From: Lunularia cruciata
Lineage: Eukaryota > Streptophyta > Marchantiopsida > Lunulariales > Lunulariaceae
DNA: 64,000 bases
Assembly: GCA_948567375.1 (NCBI GenBank)
Contig: OX419762.1
Span: forward strand, 55,508,841-55,572,840
Direction of reading: 5' to 3'
The notes below the pieces were generated by a model. The model saw nothing but the letters and a program-made list of their open reading frames with translations. It ran no database searches and had not been told where the DNA came from. The position numbers were made by a program, and so were the translations under genes. Shown piece after piece: positions 11,034 through 23,123 of the stretch. Numbering within the stretch: position 1 is the stretch's first letter; each line of letters opens with the position of its first letter.

Positions 11034-13831
11034 TGTGGTATCTACATTTTTCATTTTTGATGATTTTTAAAGAAGAAGTGCATTGTTAAAGCCAAAGGGA
11101 GGCTAAATGAGGAAGAAACAAGAGGAATCATGTATTTGGCATAAACCTTAAGTCAACTTCAGGTCAAAGTCAAAAGGACTTAGGATGGACTTAAGGAAGT
11201 ATGGACTCACAGTGAGGAGACTTTGCATTGGGATGCGCAACCCAATCCAAAGAACTTGTGACAACTTTTCCTTAGGTCTAGCCAATCAAGAAAGTATGTG
11301 TAAAGAAAGCGACTACTTTGGGATCAAGATGACATTGATAGTGACAAAAAACAAACACACAGAATTGGTGTGTCAAATGAAGATTGAGTGAAGAATGACC
11401 AATCAGAAAAACACTATAAGATTGAGAGTTTGTCGAGGAAGTTCTAGAATGTCACAATGATATCCCATGCTTCTCAATAGTTGTCCCAAGGAGTTAGGAT
11501 CTTGGGTTTTGGGGAAGGTTTGATCTTTCAAAGACTGAGAGTGAGGAAGCACATGATGCCACCAAAGGGAAGAAAGCAAAATGTAGTGAGAGGTCTTGCC
11601 ATTTTTTTATTAGATGTAGTGGTAAGGATCAAAGTCTTGAGCAGACTTCACATTACCTTTCTGGCATGGAATTGGAATTTGAGCTTTCTAGGGTTCATGG
11701 CAAAAATTGCTGCCAACAATTGCAAAGATGGTCCCAAGATAGAGGGAACAAGAGGAAATCCAGATCAACGGACTGAGTCAGATTGGAGATTAGTCTTGGG
11801 GAGAGAAGCAAGGGAAATAGGAGGAGTCACCTTTTATCTTAAGTGTGATTCTGTAGAAGAAACCACCGAGGTGAGGAATTCTTTCAGTGCACCTTGCACC
11901 AAGAATGGGTCCAAGGTGGATAGCTATAGAGACATGATACAAAAGCAAAGGCCATGTTTAAGCCGGAGAAAACCACATATGTAATGATGCAACAAGTGGT
12001 GTTCTTTCACAAGATGTTTGTGGGAGAGGCAGGGAATTGGGAAAAGTGTTTACACCAATGAGTAGGTCGGATGATTAATAGTTGGAAAATGGACCTATTG
12101 CTCCATTACTTTGTACCCTTTGCAACCCATTTCTACTTTAGATTAACTCTACTCAGCTTGAAGGAGAGAAGAAGAGTGGTGTCTCACTTTCACCTCCCTT
12201 TATGAAGAGTCAAGGATGGAGATGAGCAATACTACATCAAGCAAGTCTATGAGGGCAATGATAACTACATCAAGAGTGGGAAGGAGAAGATAGTCTTAGT
12301 AGACATCCCAAGGCCAAGAAAGAGAAGTAGACCCAAAGGAAGAATATCACCACTACAGCCACAGAAGACGAGAAGGCTAAATCCAAAGCTAGAGATGGTG
12401 GTAGTGAAGAACTAGTCTTCAAAGGAAGAATTGGAAGGAGAAGCCAAGTCAAAGTGTGAGGATTCAAGAGAAGAAGAAGAGTTCACGTCACAAAGTGGGT
12501 AGTCTAGCAGCAAGAGTGAAGGAGAACCCAAAGTCCAGCAATCGGTGGACAAAGTGGCTAGAGAAGAAGAACTAGAATTCCACAAAGTGATTGATCACAT
12601 GGAAGGAAGAGATGAGCCTTGTTTGGAGTTACCTGCAGTAGAGTTAGAAGACAAACAAGCAAGAGAGATTTCTTTTGGATTCTCAATGGCAGCAAGATCA
12701 AAGATAAGTGTGCAAGTCGTAGCTGTAGGGCCAAGCAAAGCCAAAGAGGACAAAGAAAGCTCAAACTGAGTAACTTTGAAGGTACAAAGATTGCATCTTC
12801 AGTATAAAGCACCAACAGAAGAAGTGTTGACAGAAGATGAAGATAGAGAAGATGATGAAGGAGGCTATTGGAGTTGAATATCTATCAAAGATTGTCTATC
12901 CTTTGTTGGTGCAACTAAAAACAAGAAAGAGGAGTTGAAGAAAGAGCATCTTAAATTGAAGGATGAATTGCAAGTAGTGAGGTACTTGAGTGAAGAGACC
13001 TCAAAGTTGAGGAGTAGTTAACCCAAGGAGAGAGGAAAGCCAAAGAATATCAGGTTGAGTGAGTTCTTTGGAAGAAGAGTTTTGATAACTTAATGAGGAA
13101 TTTTTGAAGCGTGGTGAAGAGTTGAAGGAGCAAAAGATGGTGATCGAGAAGATGAAGGGTGAATTCACTGATGTGAGGTTAGAAATCAAACACTCAAAGG
13201 CAATTACGGTTGTGATGGAGCAAGAGCTGGAGAGTCTAAGAAAGTGTGCAGCGGAGAAGGACCAAGCGTGGCAACAAGAGCTGATTGTTAGACATCAAGA
13301 GGAAGAAATATCGCGGGGTCTGATCAAAAGTGTGGAATCTCAACTAGTGCAGCATGGGGAAGAGAAGGAAGTACTGAAGGGCAGAATTTGAGGATGAGTT
13401 GAAGATGTACCAAAATGAGTTAGAAGTATAGTGTTGGTAGTATTTTGCAATTGTGAGTGCAACATTGGATTGATGCAAATCAATTTCAATTGAGGAAGTT
13501 GTGCCTTTAGTGGCGGGGTAGAACACAATTTGGAGTTGAAGTCATTCCATGGTGAAGAAGCCTTCTTCAAGGAAACTGAATCATCACAATCAAAGTTGGA
13601 TTTGAAAGAGATTGAAGAATTGTGATTATGGGTTACATGTTATTGTGATGAGATTGTAATCTAGTGCTTGTTACTCTCTTCTGGGTGTGGTTTCTACCCA
13701 AGAGACTAAAGATGCAATCAAGAAGAACTGTTTGGTTACTATTTACTTTGTATTTGACCATTTTTTACTCATATCTTTGTGGGAACTAATTGCTACTTGC
13801 TGATTTCTGCAAAAGTGATACTTGCTGCACA
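11034..13831 (+). mobile_element. Family I LTR-like unit B (2.8 kb, internally deleted)
   Basis: Starts TGTGGTATC and ends at a shortened GCACA after CTTGCT. The flanking 5-mers are TTTTG and TTTTT. Relative to complete units it lacks the C-terminal coding part and the 3' promoter: at about 13,430 the sequence jumps from coiled coil directly into the 3' region (GTTGGTAGTATTTTGCA). Confidence 0.75.
11449..13391 (+). pseudogene. Family I domain protein, remnant in unit B
   Basis: ATG at 11,449, 34 bases after a TATAAGA motif. The open part 11,481-11,984 (167 codons) covers the N-terminal domain: RVRKHMMPPKGRK, VLSRLHITFLAWNWNLSF, ESDWRLVLGREAREIGGVTF, NGSKVDSYRDMIQKQ. Later open pieces are the acidic part (12,545-12,769) and the coiled coil (13,104-13,391). 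The C-terminal third is deleted. No function recognised. Confidence 0.65.
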
Positions 13832-14920
13832 TTTTTATACCTTTTCATCTCCTCCTTCCAATGGTTGTTCCTTGCCTCATGGGAAACTCTTTGCATGCAA
13901 ATTTTTTACCAATAAGGTGTTATCCACAACCTCAAGCCAAGCTTCCTTGTGCTTTGGAAGAACTAGCTATAATTATCTCAATAATGAGTCAATAGAATTT
14001 ACTACACATGTTGCTCCATTTAATACATATGTGGATCACATGATATTGATCTGCTAATTGCATCAAGGGAGCAAAAGATTTTTATACAAAAGTGAATCTT
14101 GGGGCACTTTCTTTTTGTTGGTGAGCTTTACTTCAATCAAAGGATTTTTTGAACATTTGTTATCATTGAAGAAGTGAAGAGTGGCTCTTCCGGTTCCCCA
14201 TGGGCTTCCTCTTTGCTCTTTGCTTGCTCTTTCCTTCAGTCTTCCTCCTTCTTGAGTACTTGTATTGGGAGTGCAATGGGTAGGTCCGTTGGCTAGTCTA
14301 GAACATCTGTTGGTAATAAAGGTTTCTCTTCTCTCTCCTTGTCTTCCAGCTCCATTTCTAATTCTTCATCAAAATCCTCCTCTTTGGACTATTTTCCTTT
14401 CCTTTTCCCTTTTCTTCTTCTTCTTCTTTGTGATTGTACAACTCTATCACTTGAGGTATCTTTTGGTTCTTTGCGGATCTCAATGGTATCTTCTTTGCTG
14501 GAAAATTGGCACATAAATCTTCTTCCCATCTGTTTTGGTTGGAACCTTGAACTTCCTAATGCTATATCTTCATTGTGCTTGTCATTCGGCAGCCAACAAG
14601 AAGTAGGACTTTGGAATGAAATGTGTTGGAAACTCACTTTTCCTATCTTCATTGAGTAAATCCATTCCAATATAGAAGTGGATAATAAGTGACATGATGT
14701 AGTGTAGCGTTAGTACTTCCAACATAGTAAATAGTTTTGCGTATGAATGGCAAATTTTTTCTCTTAGCTGATAGCCAATTTAAAAAATATGTGCTTAAAG
14801 AACACCAAAACAATTATTGGTAAGATATGTTGTCTTTTGAGGACAAAAATTCTTCATCAATGCACCAATGATTTCTTTTCATGCAGGGTCCTTATAATTT
14901 GAAATAATCTAACCATTGGA
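13832..14920 (-). pseudogene. Family III gene, middle and domain part, copy 2
   Basis: On the minus strand the domain block lies at about 14,920-14,590 and includes RTTYLT and, near 14,690, MSLIIHFYIGMDLLNEDR. The block from 14,590 to about 14,340 is charged, and 14,250-13,832 is degraded. The piece is equivalent to positions 1-545 of copy 1, plus the sequence that would lie left of the window. The domain blocks match family I in order and spacing. Confidence 0.5.
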
Positions 14921-16316
14921 GATATTCTTCCCTCTTATGAAGAAATTTTCAATTTGGTCTTGCATTGCCTAGTTGATTGACCCAAAATAGGAATCAAATG
15001 TTATCCCATCTTTTGCTCCCACATTCTACCCTAGGACCTTCCTCCAAAATAACTCATTCAAAGATCTAGAATTTGCATGTACCTTTCCAATTACTAATCT
15101 CTTAACGCTTCTCAACTCTAAAGCCATTCACATAGATGAATAGTTACAATTCCACAAAAAAAAGAGGATATTCTAAGCATTTGTCATCTCTAAGGCCATA
15201 AATGCAAACAAATACTCTTGATTCCACAAAAGAAAGTACATCTCAAGATACTTCCATCTCCTAAGGATTTAAAGCCTAGTTCCTCAAATAGAGGAGTTCT
15301 AGGCACATTTCTGAACTTCATCTCTCCCTATTTTGTCTATCAACTGAATTCACTTTGACAAGATTTTCACATGATAATTGATTGCACTTACTTAACCCAA
15401 ACAACAGAATTCTATGAGATTGTCCAATTGTGTTTCTCTTTATCAAATTCTGTTTGTTTATACCATCATCATATTTTTGCCAACTGCAATCATTCTTCAC
15501 TTAATGTCTTCATATGAGAAGTGTTTTTGGTGGTTGCAAATCACACTTGAGACGCAATATGTTGAGTGCTAGCCATGAAGTTTCCCAAGAATGTATGACT
15601 TTGACACCTTGCAACCAAATCTTTGGATAAACCTTCCTACTTCTTTGTCTTTGGACTTTTTCCACACAATACTCCAAAGAACTAACTATCCAACTCTTAA
15701 AAGGAACAATTTGGAATGCCTTCAAAATAAAGTCTCCATTTTATTGAATAACTTCCAATAAGAGATTTCTTCCTTATTTTTTGTCAAGATTCTTCCAATT
15801 GTATACAAGCAAAAGAAAATGTTAAAGAAAAATAAGAAAACTAAAATTTTGAAAAAGTTAGTCACCACATACATGACTTATATATGTAGGAATTTCCGCA
15901 CTTTCTCCTATTGTAGAAACCTAAAAAAAACTCCAGAACATCACTATAGGGATCATTTATTGGAGGTAATCTCTAAAATTCTCATAAATTATTTCTAACA
16001 AGCTCCTTGAGGAGATGAGGTTGTGCATAATCCATGGGAAAAAAGCAGTCTGTCAAGACATAATGGTTCCTTAAGCTAATACTCTAAGACCTCTTATGGG
16101 TATTCCCTTTTTTAGCCAAAGATATAGTAAGGACAAGGAATAAGTAGTCTTGTTAGTGAAACTAGCTATAGAAAAATGGTGTATAGCTTTTGACACTCTA
16201 CTAGACTCTCTTACTTGACTTAGGATCCTACCAAAAATGGTCAACAAAGGGATCAAGATTGTGTATGGAAACCCAAATGTCAAAAATGTTGATGTGGTCA
16301 CCTACTCATGTTAACA
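14921..16316 (-). mobile_element. Family III LTR-like repeat, front part, copy 2
   Basis: Equivalent to 546-1,934 of copy 1. The proposed 5' end on the minus strand is TGTTAACATG at 16,316. Only short frames are seen, for example 15,510-15,725 and 15,318-15,500 on the minus strand, which are not obviously coding. The rear of this element continues leftward to about 6,840. Confidence 0.4.
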
Positions 16317-18203
16317 TCCCAGATATTCTAATTACAGTCCTTGTGTATATTTCCCATATGGACTTTTACCTCTTGCAAGGTAAAGAGTGTATAACACACC
16401 ATGCATGGTATATCTTGTGCATCCCCTAAATGGTTCAGATAGGACAGTGCAACCATAGGTAGGATAAAAATAATATAATAACATGGGATGCTCCATGTTA
16501 TATCTCCCCAAAACCAGGACCCACTCGTAAGACCAGGACCAGGACCCACTTCCAACCTCATATAAATAAATTTTAAGTCTAAACATCTTAAAGATTATAA
16601 ATCTTTATAACTTCTTTTGTTTATCTGCATAATTTTCAAACTAGTTTTTATTAGAAAAAGTCATATGAAACCAAAAGATTAGAAACAAAAGCTCACAACC
16701 TTATAATATTTAGTATTAAAAGCCCTATGCAATCTAATTATAGCTATATCCTTCTACAAGATTCTCACAACCTTCAATGTAGATAATATTTGAACCAAAA
16801 TTGTAAAGCAAAGAGAATAACTTATTTACAAGCATGGATATACTAAATTGACATGGACATGGTAGTCAAAGAACCATAAACACTTAAAGACCTAATTACC
16901 AATGAATAGTATTCCGGGACCTTGGGGTCTGCTAAACCCTCGGATCCCTTACCATATATAAATTCTATGACACCAATTCAATCTCTAGAAGGCGACACCG
17001 GGATTTGGCTTTTGCACATACCACCCAAGACTATACTAATTATAAAGCTAAAGTCTACAAACATATATGGGCCTTATTGTTTCCTAAATGCAGCTAGGTA
17101 TTTGCAACCCTGTTCCCCACCCTTTGAGCCCTATGGTCTCATCTGTCCTGTAGTCTATTATGCCCTATTGAATGCTCCGCTCGGGAAGCTGCCTATTTCT
17201 CATTGTACTCGCAGCTAGTCGATAAGATGCGCAAAAAGTTTCAAGCAATGTGGAGGTCATTACGTAAGTGAAGAATTACTGGATAAAACCAAATGCAGTC
17301 ATTTCTCACTTACATAATGTAAAATACAGAATTACTTTATTTACGTTAATTGTATAGTATGGAATATAAAATAATATATCACAGCTCCAAATGTATCCAA
17401 TTGAGTGCCTCTGTTTCCCATGGATTATATAAAGTATTGACTGCGGTCCAAGGACTATATAATTTAAAATGCATGAGATGAAATTTTTATTTCTATTAAC
17501 AGCAGCCAATAAACTGAGAAGTTGATCCATGATAAATTCATGATATTATAAAATACCATGACTTTAGTGTTTGAGTCATCAATTTGTTTCTAAAAAGTAA
17601 TCTAATTAATATAAAATTCTTAAAATTTGAAATATCCACTCATATACTAGAGTGACTAACTTGCTCCTTCCACAATCACAACAGCTGATGGTCGTGTGTT
17701 CCAAGGAATCTATGCACAAGAATGATTTAAACAACCAAAAGTATAAACCACACTTCTATATATGATATTTAGACCTTAAGAGTGATTTCCTAATTTTAAT
17801 ATTATATATTAAAATTGGGAAGTCACAGACATTACACTATTTGAAATGAATTTGAGATGAACATTTAAAATTATCCTGAGAGAAAATTTTAAACGAGATA
17901 TCTTGAATATACTATATAGAACAAGCTTCAACATAGATTAAGACATATGAATCAAAGATAGATTTGAAACCTATTTTGACAAAGACATTCAAATAGGACT
18001 ATTTTGAATAGGACATCTGATTAAAAATTTCTTGAGCTTTCTACCAAGTATTTTGTATTTCATCCAACAAGTATACATCATAGATTGTATTATCTTCAAG
18101 AAAAACATTAAAACTGCCCATACACGTTTGAGTATTATCTTCAAATTGGCACTAAAAACCCAAATTATTTGGCACTGAAAATAATTTTCAACTTGTATTA
18201 AAA
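16317..18203. other. Duplicated DNA with no supportable gene, copy 2
   Basis: Matches 1,935-3,853. The frame 16,967-17,218 corresponds to 2,722-2,973. The part 17,972-18,203 has no match in copy 1 and directly precedes the insertion of unit N. No gene is seen. Confidence 0.55.
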
Positions 18204-18874
18204 TATGACAACTCAACAAATATCACTCTTGTGGTAATCAGGTAAGTAAATTTTGTTCATGCAGAGATACGGGTCAAAAATATCCAAGTACAAAGCAAAG
18301 TAACCAAATTAGTTCTTCTTGAGTTCTTCTTTTATATCTCAAGGAGAAACCACACCTAGAAGAGAATAACAAGCACTGACTTGCAATCTTGTCACACAAC
18401 AATTTGACACCCATAATCATAAATCTTTCAATTTTGTCCAAACAAACTTGATTGTGATGATTCAATCTCTCCCAAAAATGGCTACTTCATTGTAAAACAA
18501 TTTTGCTGTGGAATTATGTTCCACCTATCTACTAAAGGCACAACTCTCTTGATCAAAATTGCTTCACATCAACACCATGCTGCACTCACAAATGCAGAAT
18601 ACTACCAACACTACAATTCCTCTCAGATCTATCAAGGTATTGCTTCAATTGCCATCCACTCAAGATCAAACACAACAGAATGGAATTAGAGATGTAGAAT
18701 CCAACATCTAACACTCAGAATTACACTTTGAATTTGAATCCCAACACTCAAAAAAAACACACATAGAGTTGATACTCAAAATTAAGCTCAAGCGACGAGT
18801 AGTAAGATTAGCAGTTTGCTTTATCTATTCTCAAGAATATGAATATCAAACAACAACACACTACAAATGCCCCT

Positions 18875-18882
18875 TTTAAATA
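18875..18882 (-). promoter_or_regulatory. 3' TATA-like box (TATTTAAA) of unit N
   Basis: Minus-strand TATTTAAA, about 670 bases from the unit's 3' end, downstream of the gene. A minus-strand AGATAAAGC motif follows after about 50 bases. The pair recurs at the same place in units C, D, E, G, H and L. Confidence 0.5.
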
Positions 18883-19014
18883 GGAAAAGCACTTCAATTG
18901 TGATCTAACTCCCTAAATTGTTTCCTAACAACTTTACTAACTTGTAGATCCAAAATGACAATGCACCTCTTCATATCTGCCTCCTCCTATCTCAAAATTG
19001 TTTCTACTCCAATC

Positions 19015-21590
19015 TGATGTCTACTTATACTTTGGCTCCCAAACCCGAGGAAAGCCCCTCCACCTCGTGTACTTTGGGTTCTACAACCACTAATTCTTCT
19101 ACCAATTCTAACATTTCTTCACTCTGATCTGCAATTAAAGGTATGGATAACCTATCTACATCCTTATTTCACAACCCACTCTTCGCTAAAGTCTCAAATG
19201 ACAAATCCAAATTCATTTGAACTTCTACCTCTCTTACTTTGGGTCTGAAAAATAGAGTACTCTAAAGATTATCTAATTCCAATTTAAAGAAACCTAACCC
19301 GATAGAAATATTATTCTCTACATCTAACATCTTTCTATCCATCCAAGTTCTGAGATTGATTAACAAGGCATTCAAGTCCTTATCCTTTGAATTCCTAGGC
19401 CTTGTCTCGTGCATGAGCAATCTCAACTCATGTAGCCTCAATTCATCCATTCTTACTTTGGCTTCAGTGGTTAATCTTGCCTTCATCTCTACAATCTCTT
19501 CTTTGATAGATTCCGTTGACTACTTCTTTTGTCTTTCCTCCTCCATCACAACTCTACTCACTTTAAATTCATCTTCATACTCTGCTGTATGATCCTCCAA
19601 CTCCTTCAAATACTGGTGAATCTTTGCCTCTAATGTCTTCACAAGATCTCTCAACCTCTCTTCTTCTTGATGGCGCTTGGTTAATTCATGTTGCTAGGTT
19701 GCTATCTTTTCTCCTACTCTCTATTGGAATGCGTTGAGCTCCTCCTCCTCCTTAGCTTCAACAAATTCCCTTCCATTTTTTTGCTCTAACTTTACTTTGG
19801 CTTGTATTTTCTCTACTCAAAGTCTCTCTTGCGTGACTTCCTTCACTTTCATTACCAACTCTCTTCCTTACTTTTCAAACTTCTCTTGCAGATTTTCATT
19901 TATTGTCTTTTGCAATGCTGCATCTACCCACATTACTTCTCTTTTGTCCTCTCCTCTGCCCATACTCTCTCTAAACTTCAAATTTTCAGATTTTAATCTC
20001 TCCAACACCTACAATACATTCATTATCTCAGAATGCTTAATCTACATCTCCTTCTTCTTCTTCTCCATCTGCAACAATAGCAGACATAAAACATCTCAAA
20101 GTTACGCAACTCCTTCACACCCTTCTCCCTCATCTACCTTTCCTTCAGGGATTTTGTCAATCTTGCTCTTCCCTTCTAAATATGATGCTTTACTACAAAG
20201 TTGGGATCTTCGTACTTTCAATGATATGTCATCCTCCAAACGTTCCTTGTCATCCAAATTGATGATGTGATTTGCCGCCTTTCAACTTTCTCCTTCTTGC
20301 ATGACTCACCTTGGCTTGGCCACCAATCATTCTTCTTCTTCTATTACCAACTCGGCCACTTTCCTCTCTCTATCCTCATCCTGCTCAATTTCTTCTTGCA
20401 AAGAAATCACCTTCTCTTGATCCTTTTGCACCTTGGCTTCTCCTTCACTATCCTCATTGGATTCTTCACTTTGCAGGGTTGACTCCACTTCTCCTTCCTT
20501 CGACCCCTCCAAGCAGATTCTGCTTCTCCTTCCAATTTGACCTCCTCTTCCGGTGCAGTATTCTGGATTTGCTTTCCTTCCCTCTGGACAATCCTTCTTA
20601 ACTTACAAGGCTGTACTGGAGAGTTCTCCACCTCAGGTCTGCTTCTTTTCTTCTTTCTTGGCATGGGTATAGACATCTTCCTATTCTGTCCCGTTCTTGC
20701 ATAGTGGTCGTCATTGATTCTAAACTGCCAAATATATTGTTGCTCCTTGTCAATGGCTTCTTGATGCAGATCGGGATGAAAGTGAGACACAATCTTCTTC
20801 TTTTCATTGCTACTCAATAGGTTCAACTTGAGGTAAAAGTGCACTGCAAAAGAAATGAAGTAATGCGGTGGTGTCAAACTCCTCCAATTCAGCACCATCT
20901 GCCAAATCCTTTGATAAAAACACTTTGCCCAATGAATAGGCTCTCCTGCAAACATTTTATGGAAGAACACCGCCTGTTGCTTTGTAACATAGGTGGTGCG
21001 CTTGGATTTAAACAACACCATCATTGTGCTTATAATACTTTTCTGCACTAGGTCCCGATAGGTTTCCACCTTATATCCATTCTTCATACGCTTTGAGGTG
21101 AACCAATTTTTGACTTGGGTTTCTTTTGCAAATTCTCCTTTCCCCAAGAACGTAACCCCATGCTCTTCCCCACTCTCTCCGCCAAACACAATCTCCAATC
21201 CGACTCTATTCATCAAGCTGGATTGCCTCTTTTCCCTACCGTTACCAGCCCATCTACACACTTATTGGCTGCTATCTCTACCATGAAATTGGGAAAGCTC
21301 AAGTTCCAATTCCATGCAAGGAAAGTAATGCAAAGTTTATTGAGAGCTTTAATGCGGGCCACAACGTCTAACCTCCTAATCACTAGGTTCCTCACTGCCA
21401 GTGTAGGGCACTTCCTAATTCCTTTCATTCTTCTCTCCTTCGTGCTACGCTTTTGAAAGATAATTCTCCAGTCCCTTGGGCGTGCAATTCTAACTCACTC
21501 TAGATTCACAAAAACTTCACTTACTACTATTCCTCTTCCCTGGTCTCCCTTAGGACTACTTTGCAATGGCAAATGAAATTCACTTGTCAT
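19015..21590 (-). pseudogene. Family I domain protein in unit N, longest open piece
   Basis: ATG at 21,590, 28 bases after minus-strand TATAAAG. The frame 21,261-20,407 is open for 284 codons and holds the core of the domain: NGYKVETYRDLVQKSIIS, YVTKQQAVFFHKMFAGEPI, CFYQRIWQMVLNW, PPHYFISFAVHFYLKLNLL and VSHFHPDLHQEAIDKEQQY. A basic patch (MPRKKKRSRPE) and then an acidic stretch follow. The coiled-coil part lies at 20,250-19,260 and the C-terminal LHELRLLM..RTWMDRKML block at 19,486-19,262. Basic plus acidic plus coiled coil suggests a nuclear, oligomeric protein, but no family is recognised. Confidence 0.7.
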
Positions 21591-22446
21591 TTGTCTCCTT
21601 CTTGATTCGAATCCTGACTTTATAGTCCAATGTTTCTCAGTCATTCTTCAAATGCTTGTCTACCGAGAAATCACACCTTTTCCATGCACTTCTCCTGTCA
21701 CTATCGATTTCTCCAGCTCATGCCTTAGCCATTTTGTGTGCGGTACAATCTTGAATGTCCCACCCCGAAGGAAAGTTGTTACACTGTCTTTGCATCGGGT
21801 TGATCACCCTGAGGCAAAGTATCCTTACTTCAGGTTGAAACCTGACAGATCTGATCCGATCTGAGTCCTGACAATTACTGAACCCGAGGTAACTTTCTTC
21901 GGGTTGATACAAAAACGTGAATCTTCTTCTTTCGTCCATCCTTTGCGCTCAGTTCCCCTTCAACAATACGAAAAATGTGGGTACCATATAAAAACTCTCT
22001 TAAAAATCGATATTAAATATGGGATGTCCTGAACTAAACGAATTGCATTGCTTGTGTTCTCTAAAAATTCCAAATTTCTTAAACGGAACTTGTACACTCT
22101 GAATAACTATTAGAAATGTCAATAATCGACGATGATAAAGAAATATCAGGTTTCTTTACTTCACAATCATATTCTATCTTGAAACAAATGGTTTTTCTAT
22201 TAACTAATTACCAATCGATACTGGCAGCGTTCAACATCAAGAATCAATTACAAGCAATCCTGGAAATCAACGACAATGTCAAATGAACTAATAATGTTGT
22301 GGATTCATAGAAGATACGAGTTGAGCTATAGAGTTTGGTAGAAACAGAGAAAAAGTTAGGAATGTTATTGAGTAATTAAGATTACCAAATTCCTACTTTC
22401 AAGATCTTTTTAAGGTAGATGATGCACATTCTTACCTGTGAATCGA

Positions 22447-22453
22447 CCAATCA
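22447..22453 (+). promoter_or_regulatory. CCAAT box of the proline-rich gene, copy 2
   Basis: CCAATCA, about 100 bases before the TATA box at 22,546, as in copy 1. Confidence 0.45.
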
Positions 22454-22496
22454 AAGACATGATGTAGTTACCAAACACGCCAAATCTCACAAGCAC

Positions 22497-22516
22497 GCTA
22501 GCTAGCTAGCTAGCTA
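22497..22516. repeat. (GCTA)n palindromic repeat in promoter, 5 units
   Basis: Five GCTA units, two more than in copy 1 (4,305-4,316). The run ends about 30 bases before the TATA box. Confidence 0.8.
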
Positions 22517-22545
22517 GTAACAGAATGGAAGTGCGGCTTCAGAGG

Positions 22546-22553
22546 TATATATA
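22546..22553 (+). promoter_or_regulatory. TATA box of the proline-rich gene, copy 2
   Basis: TATATATA, 94 bases before the last T of the box-to-ATG interval ends at 22,647; the sequence and spacing are conserved with copy 1. Confidence 0.65.
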
Positions 22554-22646
22554 CTGCATAGTCCCAGTTAGCAGCCAGTATGGCCTTATCATAGTTTGAG
22601 TGAAGGTTGTAGACACAGGACTTGCAGAAGTGGGAGAATTGCCAAC

Positions 22647-23123
22647 ATGGGGAAGATGAATCACTCGACCGCTGGCTTCTGTATGGTACTGGTATGTTGT
22701 GTGTGGATCGGCGGAATGGTATTGCCCACAGCAATGGCATCCCGCACTCTCATGGCGGATACTCCATCAGCAGCAGCACCACCAGCCTCGCACAACTTTA
22801 ACTTATGGAACTTCTTCCCCAGCTTACCTAGATCGAGTCCACCTCCCGCTTCCCCTTTCCCATCGTCCAGTTCCCATCCTCCTATCCCCACAGTGCCTCC
22901 TCTACCCGATATCTTTCAGCTTCCCAGTGCACCTCCTTCCCATCTACCCTCTTTCCCTTCCGTCCCATTCCCCTCCAGATTTCCACCTCGTCCACATACA
23001 AAGTCTCCTCCTCCTCCACACCGAGAGTCTCCTCCTCCTCACGAAAGCCCAAACTCCCCTCCTCCACACAATGCGTCTCCTCCTCACCATTCTGCCACGG
23101 CTCCCAGTCCTCATAAGGGATGA
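22647..23123 (+). CDS. Small secreted proline-rich protein (copy 2)
   Basis: Intact frame of 158 codons plus stop, paralogue of 4,451-4,930. The signal peptide is the same except V4M. The mature part differs by a few substitutions (for example LPSFSS to FPSSSS, FRLP to FQLP) and by whole-codon indels: one added Ala after SAA, one Pro lost in the PPPPPH run, one Gln lost before HNASPP. The C-terminal 16 residues ASPPHHSATAPSPHKG are identical. Substitutions in the neighbouring non-coding DNA come with many one- and two-base indels, so frame preservation here suggests that both copies were functional for at least part of their history. Confidence 0.75.
   Translation: MGKMNHSTAGFCMVLVCCVWIGGMVLPTAMASRTLMADTPSAAAPPASHNFNLWNFFPSLPRSSPPPASPFPSSSSHPPIPTVPPLPDIFQLPSAPPSHLPSFPSVPFPSRFPPRPHTKSPPPPHRESPPPHESPNSPPPHNASPPHHSATAPSPHKG

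Larger units (their letters stand above)
18204..21988 (-). mobile_element. Family I LTR-like unit N (3.8 kb), perfect target duplication
   Basis: On the plus strand it begins TATGACAACTC and ends GGTACCATA, the family ends TGTGACAACC and GGTACCACA with G-to-A or C-to-T changes. The flanks are TAAAA at 18,199-18,203 and TAAAA at 21,989-21,993. It is absent from copy 1, so it inserted after the duplication or the empty site survives there. It carries the longest uninterrupted piece of the family gene in the window. Confidence 0.88.

Noticed and set aside
7325..13831. Units A and B as the two LTRs of one element with a 496-base internal region
   Set aside because: Each unit has its own plausible target duplication, and the DNA between them (10,538-11,033) joins the DNA on both outer sides as one minus-strand coiled-coil gene of family III. 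No primer site or polypurine tract is next to either unit.
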